From Marmoricola sp. (GTDB lineage Bacteria > Actinomycetota > Actinomycetes > Propionibacteriales > Nocardioidaceae): a DNA stretch of 47,990 nucleotides. This document shows positions 7,986 through 15,135 of this stretch, piece by piece (position 1 is the stretch's first letter; each line of letters begins with the position of its first letter). A program made the position numbers and the translations under genes. The notes beneath the pieces were generated by a model that searched no databases, had not been told where the DNA came from, and worked only from the letters and a program-made list of their open reading frames with translations. The stretch spans positions 1 through 47,990 of the forward strand of contig NZ_JAOPXP010000055.1 of assembly GCF_025965085.1 (NCBI RefSeq). The letters are read 5' to 3'.

Positions 7986-9500
7986 ATGACTCAGACACCC
8001 AGCCCGACCGAGCACGTCGACGTCCTCGTCGTAGGCGCCGGCATCTCCGGGATCGGAGTCGGGCGCTACCTGAGGACCGAGCACCCCAAGAAGAGCTTCG
8101 CGATCCTCGAGGCGCGTGGCGCCTCCGGCGGGACGTGGGACCTCTTCCGCTACCCGGGCATCCGCAGCGACTCGGACCTGCACACCTTCGGGTACGAGTT
8201 CAAGCCGTGGCGAGACCGCGAGTCGATCGCAGCCGCGCCCCGCATCCTCGGCTACCTCCGTGAGGCGGCGACGGAGAGCGGGTTGGACCCGCACATCCGG
8301 TACCACCACCGTGTCGTGTCCGCGGCGTGGTCGACCGAGGACGCCCGATGGCTGGTGGAGGTGGAGCGGACCGACACGGGGGAGCGCCTGCAGCTCACGG
8401 CGGGCTGGGTCTTCGCTGCCTCCGGCTATTACCGGTACGACGAGGGACACACCCCGCACTTCGAAGGGCGCGAGCGGTTCCGGGGCCAGATCGTGCATCC
8501 CCAGCAGTGGCCAGAGGACCTCGACCACAGCGGCAAACGCGTGGTGGTCATCGGTAGCGGCGCCACCGGTGTCACGCTCGTCCCTGCGATGGCCGCGACC
8601 GCCGCACATGTGACGATGCTGCAGCGGACGCCGAGCTACATCCTGCCGGTGCCGACGGAGGACGCGATCGCCAACCTGATGAAGCGAGTGCTCGGCGAGC
8701 AGCGCGCCTACCCGCTCATCCGACGCAAGAACATCGCCCAGCAGCGGGCGATCTGGCGGTTCTGCCAGAAGTTCCCCCGGGCCGCACGGAAGCTCATCCG
8801 GGCCGTCAACGTCAAGCAGCTCCCCGAGGGGTTCCCGGTCGACGAGCACTTCAACCCGCCGTACGACCCCTGGGACCAGCGCCTGTGCGTCGTCCCGGAC
8901 GGCGACCTCTTCCGGTCGATCCGCAACGGGCAGGCGTCGGTGGTGACCGACCGGATCACCACGTTCACCGAGACGGGCCTCCTGCTGGAATCCGGCCAGG
9001 AGCTCGAGGCCGACATCGTCGTCACGGCGACCGGGCTGACCCTGCAGCTGTTCGGCGGGATCGAGCTCACGGTGGACGGCCGCCCCGTCTCGGCGCCGGA
9101 CACCGTGGTCTATCGCGGCATGATGCTCAGCGGCGTTCCGAACTTCGCCCTGGCGATCGGCTACACCAACTCGTCCTGGACGCTCAAGGTCGGGCTGCTC
9201 TGCGAGTACTTCTGCCGCCTGCTCGCGCACATGGAGGTCCACGGGTACGACACGGCCTGGGCGGTCGCGGACCCGGAGATGCCGCGGCGGCCCCTGCTGG
9301 ACTTCGGCGCCGGCTACGTGCAGCGCTCCCTCGACCAGCTGGTCAAGCAGGGCCAGGAAGCGCCCTGGCTGATGTCGATGAACTTCCACGACGATCGCAA
9401 GCTGCTCCGCGGCGGTGATGTCGCCGACGAGCACCTGCACTTCTCCTCGCCGGCCACCCGTCGCGCGGCCTACGACCAGCAGGCGCAGGTCGCCGGATGA
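7986..9500 (+). CDS. Flavin-containing monooxygenase, Baeyer-Villiger/MymA-EthA-like
   Basis: 504 residues. FAD-binding G-A-G-I-S-G near residues 13-18, the Baeyer-Villiger/FMO fingerprint F-x-G-x3-H-x3-W (F-R-G-Q-I-V-H-P-Q-Q-W) near 160-171, and the NADP-binding G-S-G-A-T-G near 184. Type I flavin monooxygenases of this class insert oxygen next to ketones or oxidise heteroatoms using NADPH and O2. The ATG at 7986 has a good AGGGAG box; the frame is open 31 codons upstream across the operators, which I exclude. The stop overlaps the next ATG (ATGA). The order monooxygenase, alpha/beta hydrolase, SDR matches the start of the mycobacterial mymA-lipR-sadH operon. Substrate not determinable. Confidence 0.9.
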   Translation: MTQTPSPTEHVDVLVVGAGISGIGVGRYLRTEHPKKSFAILEARGASGGTWDLFRYPGIRSDSDLHTFGYEFKPWRDRESIAAAPRILGYLREAATESGLDPHIRYHHRVVSAAWSTEDARWLVEVERTDTGERLQLTAGWVFAASGYYRYDEGHTPHFEGRERFRGQIVHPQQWPEDLDHSGKRVVVIGSGATGVTLVPAMAATAAHVTMLQRTPSYILPVPTEDAIANLMKRVLGEQRAYPLIRRKNIAQQRAIWRFCQKFPRAARKLIRAVNVKQLPEGFPVDEHFNPPYDPWDQRLCVVPDGDLFRSIRNGQASVVTDRITTFTETGLLLESGQELEADIVVTATGLTLQLFGGIELTVDGRPVSAPDTVVYRGMMLSGVPNFALAIGYTNSSWTLKVGLLCEYFCRLLAHMEVHGYDTAWAVADPEMPRRPLLDFGAGYVQRSLDQLVKQGQEAPWLMSMNFHDDRKLLRGGDVADEHLHFSSPATRRAAYDQQAQVAG

Positions 9501-10408
9501 GCGCGGACCGCTTCGCCGACCTTCCCGACGGCATCCGGCTGTGCCACCGCACGCGCGGCGAGAGCGACGGCGTACCGCTCGTCCTCGTCTCCGGGCTGGC
9601 GTGCGACCTCACCTGGTGGCCCGAGGCGCTGCTCGACGGCCTCGCGGACCGTGGCTTCCGCGTCGTGCACTTCGACAACCGGGACTGCGGCCGGTCCACC
9701 ACCGTCGATGCCACGCCCCCGAGCACGTGGCGGCAGCTGCTCGCCAGGCCTCGCTCCGACGCCTACACGCTCGCCGACATGGCCGAGGACACCGTGGGCC
9801 TGATGGACCACCTTGGCATCGAGCAGGCGCACCTGGTCGGTGGCTCGATGGGCGGCATGATCGCGCAGACGGTCGCCGCCACCCACCCGCAGCGGGTCAG
9901 GACACTCACCTCGATGCTCTCGACCACGGGTGCCACGAAGATCGGTCAACCGGCCCGGTCGACGCTGTGGAAGCTGCTCAAGCCGCCTGCCGGAACCAGG
10001 CAGGAGTCAGTGGCGCGCCACCTCGCCATGGTGCGCCACCTGGCCGGCACCGCGTTCCCGGTCGACGAGGCGACCGAGACGGCTCTGGCCGAAGGGGTCT
10101 GGGACCGAGCCGGGGGCGATGAAGCGGGACCGCGCAACGCACGTCAGATCCAGGCCATCCAGGCATCCGGCGACCGGACCGCGCAGCTGCGCCGGATCAC
10201 GGCCCCGACTCTGGTCGTCCACGGTGACCGCGACCTCATCGTCCATCCCAGCGGAGGGCGGGCCACCGCCCAGGCCATCCCGGGCGCCCGCCACGTCACC
10301 GTGCCGGGCATGGGCCACCACTTTGCCGCGGGCGCCGTCCCGCACCTCGTCGACCTCATCACCCAGCACACCCAGCACGCCAGTGCAGAGCAAGGAGCGC
10401 AGTCATGA
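9497..10408 (+). CDS. Alpha/beta-fold hydrolase (esterase/lipase)
   Basis: 303 residues. Nucleophile elbow G-G-S-M-G-G (Ser near 117), oxyanion region V-S-G-L-A-C near 34-39, acid in V-H-G-D-R-D-L-I-V-H near 240-248 and catalytic His in G-M-G-H-H near 270: the full triad is present. The ATG overlaps the monooxygenase stop and its own stop overlaps the SDR start, so it is the middle gene of a coupled operon. A hydrolase after a Baeyer-Villiger-type enzyme commonly opens the ester or lactone just formed, which is the likely role. A general alpha/beta hydrolase on acylated substrates remains possible. Confidence 0.9.
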   Translation: MSADRFADLPDGIRLCHRTRGESDGVPLVLVSGLACDLTWWPEALLDGLADRGFRVVHFDNRDCGRSTTVDATPPSTWRQLLARPRSDAYTLADMAEDTVGLMDHLGIEQAHLVGGSMGGMIAQTVAATHPQRVRTLTSMLSTTGATKIGQPARSTLWKLLKPPAGTRQESVARHLAMVRHLAGTAFPVDEATETALAEGVWDRAGGDEAGPRNARQIQAIQASGDRTAQLRRITAPTLVVHGDRDLIVHPSGGRATAQAIPGARHVTVPGMGHHFAAGAVPHLVDLITQHTQHASAEQGAQS

Positions 10409-11244
10409 CCCAGGTCCGCGACAAGGTCGCCGTCGTCACCGGAGCAGGATCCGGCATCGGCCGGGCCCTGGCCGTCGAGCTGAGCCGGAGGGGCGCCCGT
10501 GTGTCCGGGTGCGACGTCGACGAGGTCGGCCTGAAGGAGACCGCGGCCCTCTGCGCCGGCGACATGCACCAGGCCCTGGTCGACGTCGGTGACCGGGAGG
10601 CAGTGTTCGCCTACGCCACCGAGGTCGAGGACCACTTCGGCGCGGTGCACCAGGTGTACAACAACGCCGGCGTCGCCTTCAGTCGAACGGTGCTGGACAG
10701 TGAGTGGGCCGACTACGAGCGGGTCCTGAGCGTCAACCTGTACGGCGTCATCCACGGCACGCAGGCCTTCCTCCCGCGTCTGATCGCCTCCGGCGACGGC
10801 CACGTCGTGAACATCTCCAGCCTCAACGGCTACCTGGCCCAGCCGAAGATGTCGCACTACTGCACGTCGAAGTTCGCCGTGCGCGGCTTCACCGAGACGC
10901 TGCGCACGGAGATGGCCCTGGAGAACCTGCCGGTGCGGGTCAGCGTCGTGCATCCCGGCGGGATCGCCACCAGCATCGCGGACAACTCCCTCGCGCACGC
11001 GCTGGCTGCCGGCCTCCCGGTGACGCCCGAAGACGAGGCGCGCCGCGACACGTACAACAAGGAGATGCTCCGCATGGCCCCGCAGAAGGCGGCGCAGATC
11101 ATCGTCGACGGCGTCGAGAGGAACCGGTTCCGGATCCGCGTCGGGCAGGACGCGGTGATGGTCGACCGCATCGTCCGGCTGCTCCCGACGGCCTCTGGCC
11201 GGCTGGCCACCGCCCTCGAGCGCAGGATGCTGAAGAAGCGCTGA
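10405..11244 (+). CDS. Short-chain dehydrogenase/reductase (SDR), SadH-like
   Basis: 279 residues. NAD(P)-binding T-G-A-G-S-G-I-G at about 13-20, N-N-A-G near 88-91, catalytic Ser in N-I-S-S-L-N-G near 138 and Y-C-T-S-K (Tyr/Lys 152/156). A classical SDR with an extended C-terminus of about 50 residues. The ATG overlaps the hydrolase stop. It probably oxidises an alcohol to a ketone or aldehyde, or the reverse, in the same pathway; supplying the ketone to the monooxygenase is the simplest scheme. It resembles the SadH protein of the mymA operon in position and size. Confidence 0.92.
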   Translation: MTQVRDKVAVVTGAGSGIGRALAVELSRRGARVSGCDVDEVGLKETAALCAGDMHQALVDVGDREAVFAYATEVEDHFGAVHQVYNNAGVAFSRTVLDSEWADYERVLSVNLYGVIHGTQAFLPRLIASGDGHVVNISSLNGYLAQPKMSHYCTSKFAVRGFTETLRTEMALENLPVRVSVVHPGGIATSIADNSLAHALAAGLPVTPEDEARRDTYNKEMLRMAPQKAAQIIVDGVERNRFRIRVGQDAVMVDRIVRLLPTASGRLATALERRMLKKR

Positions 11245-11288
11245 CACGGCCGCCGTCCCACGTCGAGTGTGATGTCGATGACCCGGGG

Positions 11289-11328
11289 TTGACGCGCCAG
11301 CACTTTACAAACAGACTCTCGTTGTAAA
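11289..11328 (+). promoter_or_regulatory. Promoter with TTTACAA-N11-TTGTAAA operator
   Basis: TTGACG at 11289-11294 is a good -35 box; a 17-base spacer gives a weak -10 (CAGACT, 11312-11317). The inverted repeat TTTACAA (11304-11310) / TTGTAAA (11322-11328) straddles that -10. Arm sequence and spacing are typical of TetR-family operators controlling fatty-acid or alkane oxidation genes in actinobacteria. Different from the GGTAC-type sites, so probably a different repressor. Confidence 0.6.
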
Positions 11329-11371
11329 CCGCGGCGTCCGGATGGTCGCTGCCCTGCACATGGGAGCACCG

Positions 11372-13363
11372 ATGACGGCACCGACGGTCCAACGCCCACC
11401 GGCCGAGGCCAGACAACCGGTCCAAGGTCTGCCCGACCCGGGCGAGCAGGTGCCCGGGCTGGCGTGGCCCACGGCCGCCCTCTTCGTGGGCACGCTCGCG
11501 CTGTTCGCGCTGGAGACCTGGGCCGTGCTGGTGGTGCAGAGCCCGCCGTGGCTGACCGTCCCCATGGGGGCGGCCGTGACGTTCCTGATGTTCTCGGTCC
11601 TCCACGAGGCCACGCACCACGCCATCAGCACGCACACCCGCGTCAACAACGCCTTCGGGCACCTGTCACAGCCCTTCGTGGCGGTGTACACCACGTTCCC
11701 GCTGATGCAGTTCATCCACATCGAGCACCACCGCAACACCAACGAGCCCAAGGCCAGCGACCCCGATGCCTGGACCAGTGAAGGTCCGTGGTGGCAGCTG
11801 CCGTTCAGGTGGGCGACGATCGACGTCTGGTACATGGCCTTCTACCTGAGGCGCGTCAACCAGCGGCCGCGGGCCGAGGTCGTCACCACTCTCGGGACGT
11901 TCGCGGCCGTGGCGGCCGCGTTCGGTGCGGTGATCGCCAGCGGCCACCTCTACGAGCTGGTCGTCCTGTACGTCGTGCCGCAGCGAATCGGTCTCACGGT
12001 GCTGGCGTGGTGGTTCGACTACCTCCCGCACCACGGGCTCACCGCGACCCAGCGGCAGGACAAGTACCGGGCGACCCGCGTCCGGGTGGGTGGCGAAGCC
12101 TGGCTGACGCCGCTGTTCGTCTACCAGAACTACCACCTGGTGCACCACCTGCACCCGAGCGTGCCGTTCTACCGCTACGTGCGCGCGTGGCGCCGCAACG
12201 AGCAGGCCTACCTCGATCGCAACGCGGCCATCTCCACCTGGTTCGGCCGTTCCCTGACGCCGAGCGAGTACCGCACCTGGCGACGACTCACCGACCAGTT
12301 GCCCGTCCCGACCGCCTCGGGGCGCCGGCCGGCCTTCCACCCGCTGCGCGTCGCCTCGGTCGAGTCGCTCACCGAGGACAGCGTCGTGGTCTCCTTCGCC
12401 GTGCCGGCCGACCTCGCGGACCAGTACCGCTACGTGGCCGGCCAGCACCTGACGCTGCGCGCCGTGATCGACGGCCAGGACGTACGACGCAGTTACTCGC
12501 TGTGCGCCCCCGCGTCGACCGGTCAGCTGCGGGTGGCGGTCAAGCGGGTTCAGGGTGGCCTCTTCTCCGGATACGTCAACGAGCAGGTCCGCGTCGGCGA
12601 CATCCTCGACGTGATGACGCCGACGGGCCGGTTCGGGACCGTGCTGGAGGACGGCACGAAGCGGTCGTACGTCGGCGTGGTCGCCGGCTCGGGCATCACG
12701 CCGGTCCTCTCCATCCTGGCCACCGCCCTCGAGGTCGAGCAGCGCAGCACCTTCGACCTCGTCTACGGCAACCGGAGCGCGGCCACGACCATGTTCAGGG
12801 ACGAGCTCGAGGACCTGGTCTCCCGGTTCGGCGAGCGCCTGCGTGTCCACCACGTGCTGTCCCGCGAGCCGGGTGGGCTGACGGGTCGGATCGACGGGAG
12901 CATGGTGAACACCCTTCTGGCCGACCGTCACACGTCGGTGGACGCCTGGTTCCTGTGTGGTCCCCAGGCGATGGTCGAGGATGTGACCGCAGGGCTGGTC
13001 GAGGCAGGAGTGGGCCACGAGCGCGTGCACAGCGAGCTCTTCCACAGCGTGGCCGCGCCCGTGAGCGAGGTCAGCAGCGACCTGGTCAGCCAGGTGAGCG
13101 TGACCGTTGACGGGGAGGAGACCTCCTTCGAGCTCCGTGCGTCCGGGGAGACCGTGCTCGACGCCGCGCTGTCGGCCGGCGTCGACGCGCCGTACTCCTG
13201 CGCCGGGGGTGCCTGCGGCACCTGCCGAGCCAAGGTCGTCCTGGGCACGGCGACCATGGACCAGAACCACGCCCTCGACGACGCCGAGGTGGCCGAGGGG
13301 TACGTGCTGACCTGCCAGGCGCATCCCACCAGCGAAGCGGTGCGCCTCCAGTACGACGACTGA
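11372..13363 (+). CDS. Fatty acid desaturase/hydroxylase fused to ferredoxin reductase and [2Fe-2S] ferredoxin
   Basis: 663 residues, three parts. (1) Membrane di-iron desaturase/hydroxylase domain with histidine clusters H-E-A-T-H-H (78-83), H-I-E-H-H (116-120) and H-L-V-H-H (255-259), plus TM segments at about 30-75 and 175-225. (2) FAD/NAD(P)H reductase domain at about 320-560 with R-S-Y-S-L and G-S-G-I-T-P. (3) Plant-type [2Fe-2S] domain at about 575-663 with C-A-G-G-A-C-G-T-C plus a downstream Cys. It carries its own electron chain, so it should oxidise a lipid or hydrocarbon using only NAD(P)H and O2. ATG 11372 was chosen for its GGGAG box; ATG 11342 is in frame. Confidence 0.9.
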   Translation: MTAPTVQRPPAEARQPVQGLPDPGEQVPGLAWPTAALFVGTLALFALETWAVLVVQSPPWLTVPMGAAVTFLMFSVLHEATHHAISTHTRVNNAFGHLSQPFVAVYTTFPLMQFIHIEHHRNTNEPKASDPDAWTSEGPWWQLPFRWATIDVWYMAFYLRRVNQRPRAEVVTTLGTFAAVAAAFGAVIASGHLYELVVLYVVPQRIGLTVLAWWFDYLPHHGLTATQRQDKYRATRVRVGGEAWLTPLFVYQNYHLVHHLHPSVPFYRYVRAWRRNEQAYLDRNAAISTWFGRSLTPSEYRTWRRLTDQLPVPTASGRRPAFHPLRVASVESLTEDSVVVSFAVPADLADQYRYVAGQHLTLRAVIDGQDVRRSYSLCAPASTGQLRVAVKRVQGGLFSGYVNEQVRVGDILDVMTPTGRFGTVLEDGTKRSYVGVVAGSGITPVLSILATALEVEQRSTFDLVYGNRSAATTMFRDELEDLVSRFGERLRVHHVLSREPGGLTGRIDGSMVNTLLADRHTSVDAWFLCGPQAMVEDVTAGLVEAGVGHERVHSELFHSVAAPVSEVSSDLVSQVSVTVDGEETSFELRASGETVLDAALSAGVDAPYSCAGGACGTCRAKVVLGTATMDQNHALDDAEVAEGYVLTCQAHPTSEAVRLQYDD

Positions 13364-13449
13364 CACCTGCGTGCTCACAGGTCGCCAGCCCGAACGTCGG
13401 TGGTGACGCATTGCCTCGGGGGAGGGTCGGGGCGAGGATGGAAGGTGCC

Positions 13450-13480
13450 GGCGACGCCGCCGGGGCGTCGCCTCTTCTTG
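13450..13480 (+). terminator. Hairpin with T-rich tail after the desaturase fusion
   Basis: Perfect nine-base arms GGCGACGCC (13450-13458) and GGCGTCGCC (13464-13472), a five-base loop, then TCTTCTTG. It lies 87 bases after the desaturase stop and only 12 bases before the ribosome binding site of the next gene, so it could also act as a 5'-leader attenuator for that gene. Confidence 0.5.
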
Positions 13481-13494
13481 GAGGGAGGTGGACC

Positions 13495-14121
13495 ATGGAC
13501 GCCTGCGCACGCTCCGTCACCGTCATGGCCCAGCCCGATCGCATCGACGACGGCATTGCACTGAACAGCGACCTGGTGCCCGTGATGACCCGCATCGACG
13601 GCTGTCTGGGCCTGTCCATGCTCGTCGAGCGCTCGACCGGCCGCTGCATCACCACGAGCTCGTGGGACTCCAAGGAGGCCATGCACGCCAGCAACGAGCA
13701 GCTCAGACCAGTCCGACAACGCCTGCTGGAGACCCTTGGTGGGGACAGCCTCGAGGTCGCTGAGTGGGAGGTTGCGATCTTCCACCGTGACCACGAGTCG
13801 CCTGCGGGGGCCTGCGCTCGAGTGACGTGGTCCCGGCCGCCGGCGGGTCGGCTGGACGCCGCGCTGGAGGCTTTCCGGGCGAACGTCCTGCCGCAGCTGG
13901 AGCAGCAGCGCGGCTTCTGCAGCCAGAGCATGCTCGTGGACCGTGAGAACGGAGTGCTGTGTGGCACGACCTGCTTCGACAGCATGGCTGCACTCGAGGC
14001 CACTCGGGAGTTCAGTGCCGAACGACGAGCCGAGATGGCCGAGCGGACCGGAATGGAGTTCATCGACGTCATCGAGTGCGAGCTTGCGGTCCACCATCTC
14101 CGGGTGCCAGAGCTGGTCTGA
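13495..14121 (+). CDS. Double ABM-like (dimeric alpha/beta barrel) protein
   Basis: 208 residues from ATG 13495, which has a strong GGAGGTG box. Two similar halves of about 95 residues; each holds a ferredoxin-like alpha/beta pattern with an M-L-V-[ED]-R motif (residues about 43 and 147) followed by an aromatic/Thr strand and a D-S segment. This is typical of antibiotic-biosynthesis-monooxygenase (ABM) folds that dimerise within one chain. Such proteins include haem-degrading and cofactor-free monooxygenases, but also uncharacterised stress proteins; no catalytic residues are assignable here. A separate gene with the same two-half plan lies at 44.0-44.6 kb. Confidence 0.75.
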   Translation: MDACARSVTVMAQPDRIDDGIALNSDLVPVMTRIDGCLGLSMLVERSTGRCITTSSWDSKEAMHASNEQLRPVRQRLLETLGGDSLEVAEWEVAIFHRDHESPAGACARVTWSRPPAGRLDAALEAFRANVLPQLEQQRGFCSQSMLVDRENGVLCGTTCFDSMAALEATREFSAERRAEMAERTGMEFIDVIECELAVHHLRVPELV

Positions 14122-14180
14122 ACAGCCCGGGGCCGTCGCCCTTCCGCGGTCGCGGAGGCACCCTGAGATCGAGGCAGTGC

Positions 14181-14195
14181 TAGCGTCCGAAAATG
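14181..14195 (+). promoter_or_regulatory. Putative leaderless promoter of the isomerase gene
   Basis: TAGCGT (14181-14186) ends six bases before the ATG at 14193, so transcription would begin on the A of the start codon. There is no Shine-Dalgarno sequence and no recognisable -35 box. Confidence 0.4.
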
Positions 14196-14972
14196 GCGGC
14201 GGTCGTGTGGATCGGCACGAGTTGGAAGATGACCAAGACGCTGGGCGAGAGCCGGGCGTTCGCGCGGTCGTTGGCTGCGGCACCGGTGCCGGAGGGCGTC
14301 CAGCCGTTCGTCCTCCCCGCTCACACCAGTCTCGCGGCGGTCCGCGACTGCTTGCCCGAGGACTCGCCGGTGCTGCTCGGTGTCCAGAACGCTCACTGGG
14401 CGCCCGAGGGGGCTGCGACGGGGGAGATCTCGATGCGAATGGCGGCCGACGCCGGCGCTCGGCTGGTCGAGATGGGACATTCCGAGCGACGCGAGCAGTT
14501 CTGCGAGACCGACGACTCCGTCTCGCGCAAGGCGCGGGCGGCGCTCGACGCCGGTCTTGTGCCGCTCGTGTGCGTGGGTGAGCCGGCGGCGGTGCGCGAC
14601 GCCGGCCAGGCCGAGGAGTTCGTGACCGCCCAGGTGAGGGCGGCCCTGTCCCGGCTGCTTGCCGAGGAGGTGGCCGACACGATCGTTGCCTACGAGCCGG
14701 TCTGGGCCATCGGCGAGGCAGGTCGCCCGGCGACACGAGCAGAGGTGTCTCCCGTGACGGCAGCCATTGCCCGGGAGTCCGAGCGACTGGGTGGCGGCCG
14801 CGGCTGTCGAGCGCTCCTGTACGGCGGCAGCGTCAGCGTCGACAACGCCACCGTGCTCCTCGAGGACCCGCACACCTCGGGGTTGTTCGTGGGCCGTGCC
14901 GCGTGGGAGGTCGAGGGCTTCCAGGCGCTCATGGCGATCGGCGGTGCCCACGCTGCGAGGGTCGATATCTGA
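14193..14972 (+). CDS. lerI: Triosephosphate-isomerase homologue, likely L-erythrulose-1-phosphate isomerase
   Basis: 259 residues, TIM fold. Catalytic Lys in G-T-S-W-K-M (residues 8-13), His in M-G-H-S-E-R-R (near 94-96), Glu in Y-E-P-V-W-A-I-G (near 168) and phosphate loop Y-G-G-S-V. Housekeeping TpiA has G-N-W-K; the S-W-K-M form is, as I recall it, shared with erythritol-pathway isomerases (EryH/LerI). With kinases, dehydrogenase and RpiB homologue downstream, the likely reaction is L-erythrulose 1-phosphate to D-erythrulose 4-phosphate. The start lacks a ribosome binding site; a -10-like TAGCGT fits leaderless expression. The alternative, a second TpiA for the kinase products, is less likely given the signature and neighbours. 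Confidence 0.85.
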   Translation: MAAVVWIGTSWKMTKTLGESRAFARSLAAAPVPEGVQPFVLPAHTSLAAVRDCLPEDSPVLLGVQNAHWAPEGAATGEISMRMAADAGARLVEMGHSERREQFCETDDSVSRKARAALDAGLVPLVCVGEPAAVRDAGQAEEFVTAQVRAALSRLLAEEVADTIVAYEPVWAIGEAGRPATRAEVSPVTAAIARESERLGGGRGCRALLYGGSVSVDNATVLLEDPHTSGLFVGRAAWEVEGFQALMAIGGAHAARVDI

Positions 14973-14975
14973 CCG

Positions 14976-15054
14976 TTGACACATGCCGGACCGGCGGCGT
15001 AGACCTGAGGAAACCCGAACCGCGTCACGACCACATGAACCTCACACTGTGACG
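14976..15054 (+). promoter_or_regulatory. Promoter and palindromes ahead of the polyol transport operon
   Basis: TTGACA (14976-14981), an 18-base spacer and TAGACC (15000-15005) form a plausible promoter starting just after the isomerase stop. Downstream lie a perfect TCACA-C-TGTGA palindrome (15042-15052) and a wider CGTCAC (15023-15028) / GTGACG (15049-15054) pair. As these follow the predicted start site, a repressor bound there would block elongation or initiation. Confidence 0.5.
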
Positions 15055-15102
15055 GCCGGCCTCTCTGCATCCCAGCGTCGTCCGACCGGTAGAGGGGAAG
15101 CC

Positions 15103-15135
15103 ATGCGGGGACATCAACCCGGACCGAGCCCATGA
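15103..15135 (+). CDS. Ten-codon leader ORF coupled to the DUF2291 gene
   Basis: ATG 15103 follows a strong AGAGGGGAAG box. It encodes M-R-G-H-Q-P-G-P-S-P and ends at a TGA that overlaps the downstream ATG (ATGA at 15132-15135). The DUF2291 start itself has no good ribosome binding site, so translation of this leader probably delivers ribosomes to it. The peptide has no runs of a single amino acid that would suggest attenuation. Confidence 0.4.
   Translation: MRGHQPGPSP

Noticed and set aside
13411-13494. TTG start giving a longer double ABM-like protein
   Set aside because: It would translate the hairpin at 13450-13472; ATG 13495 has a much stronger ribosome binding site.
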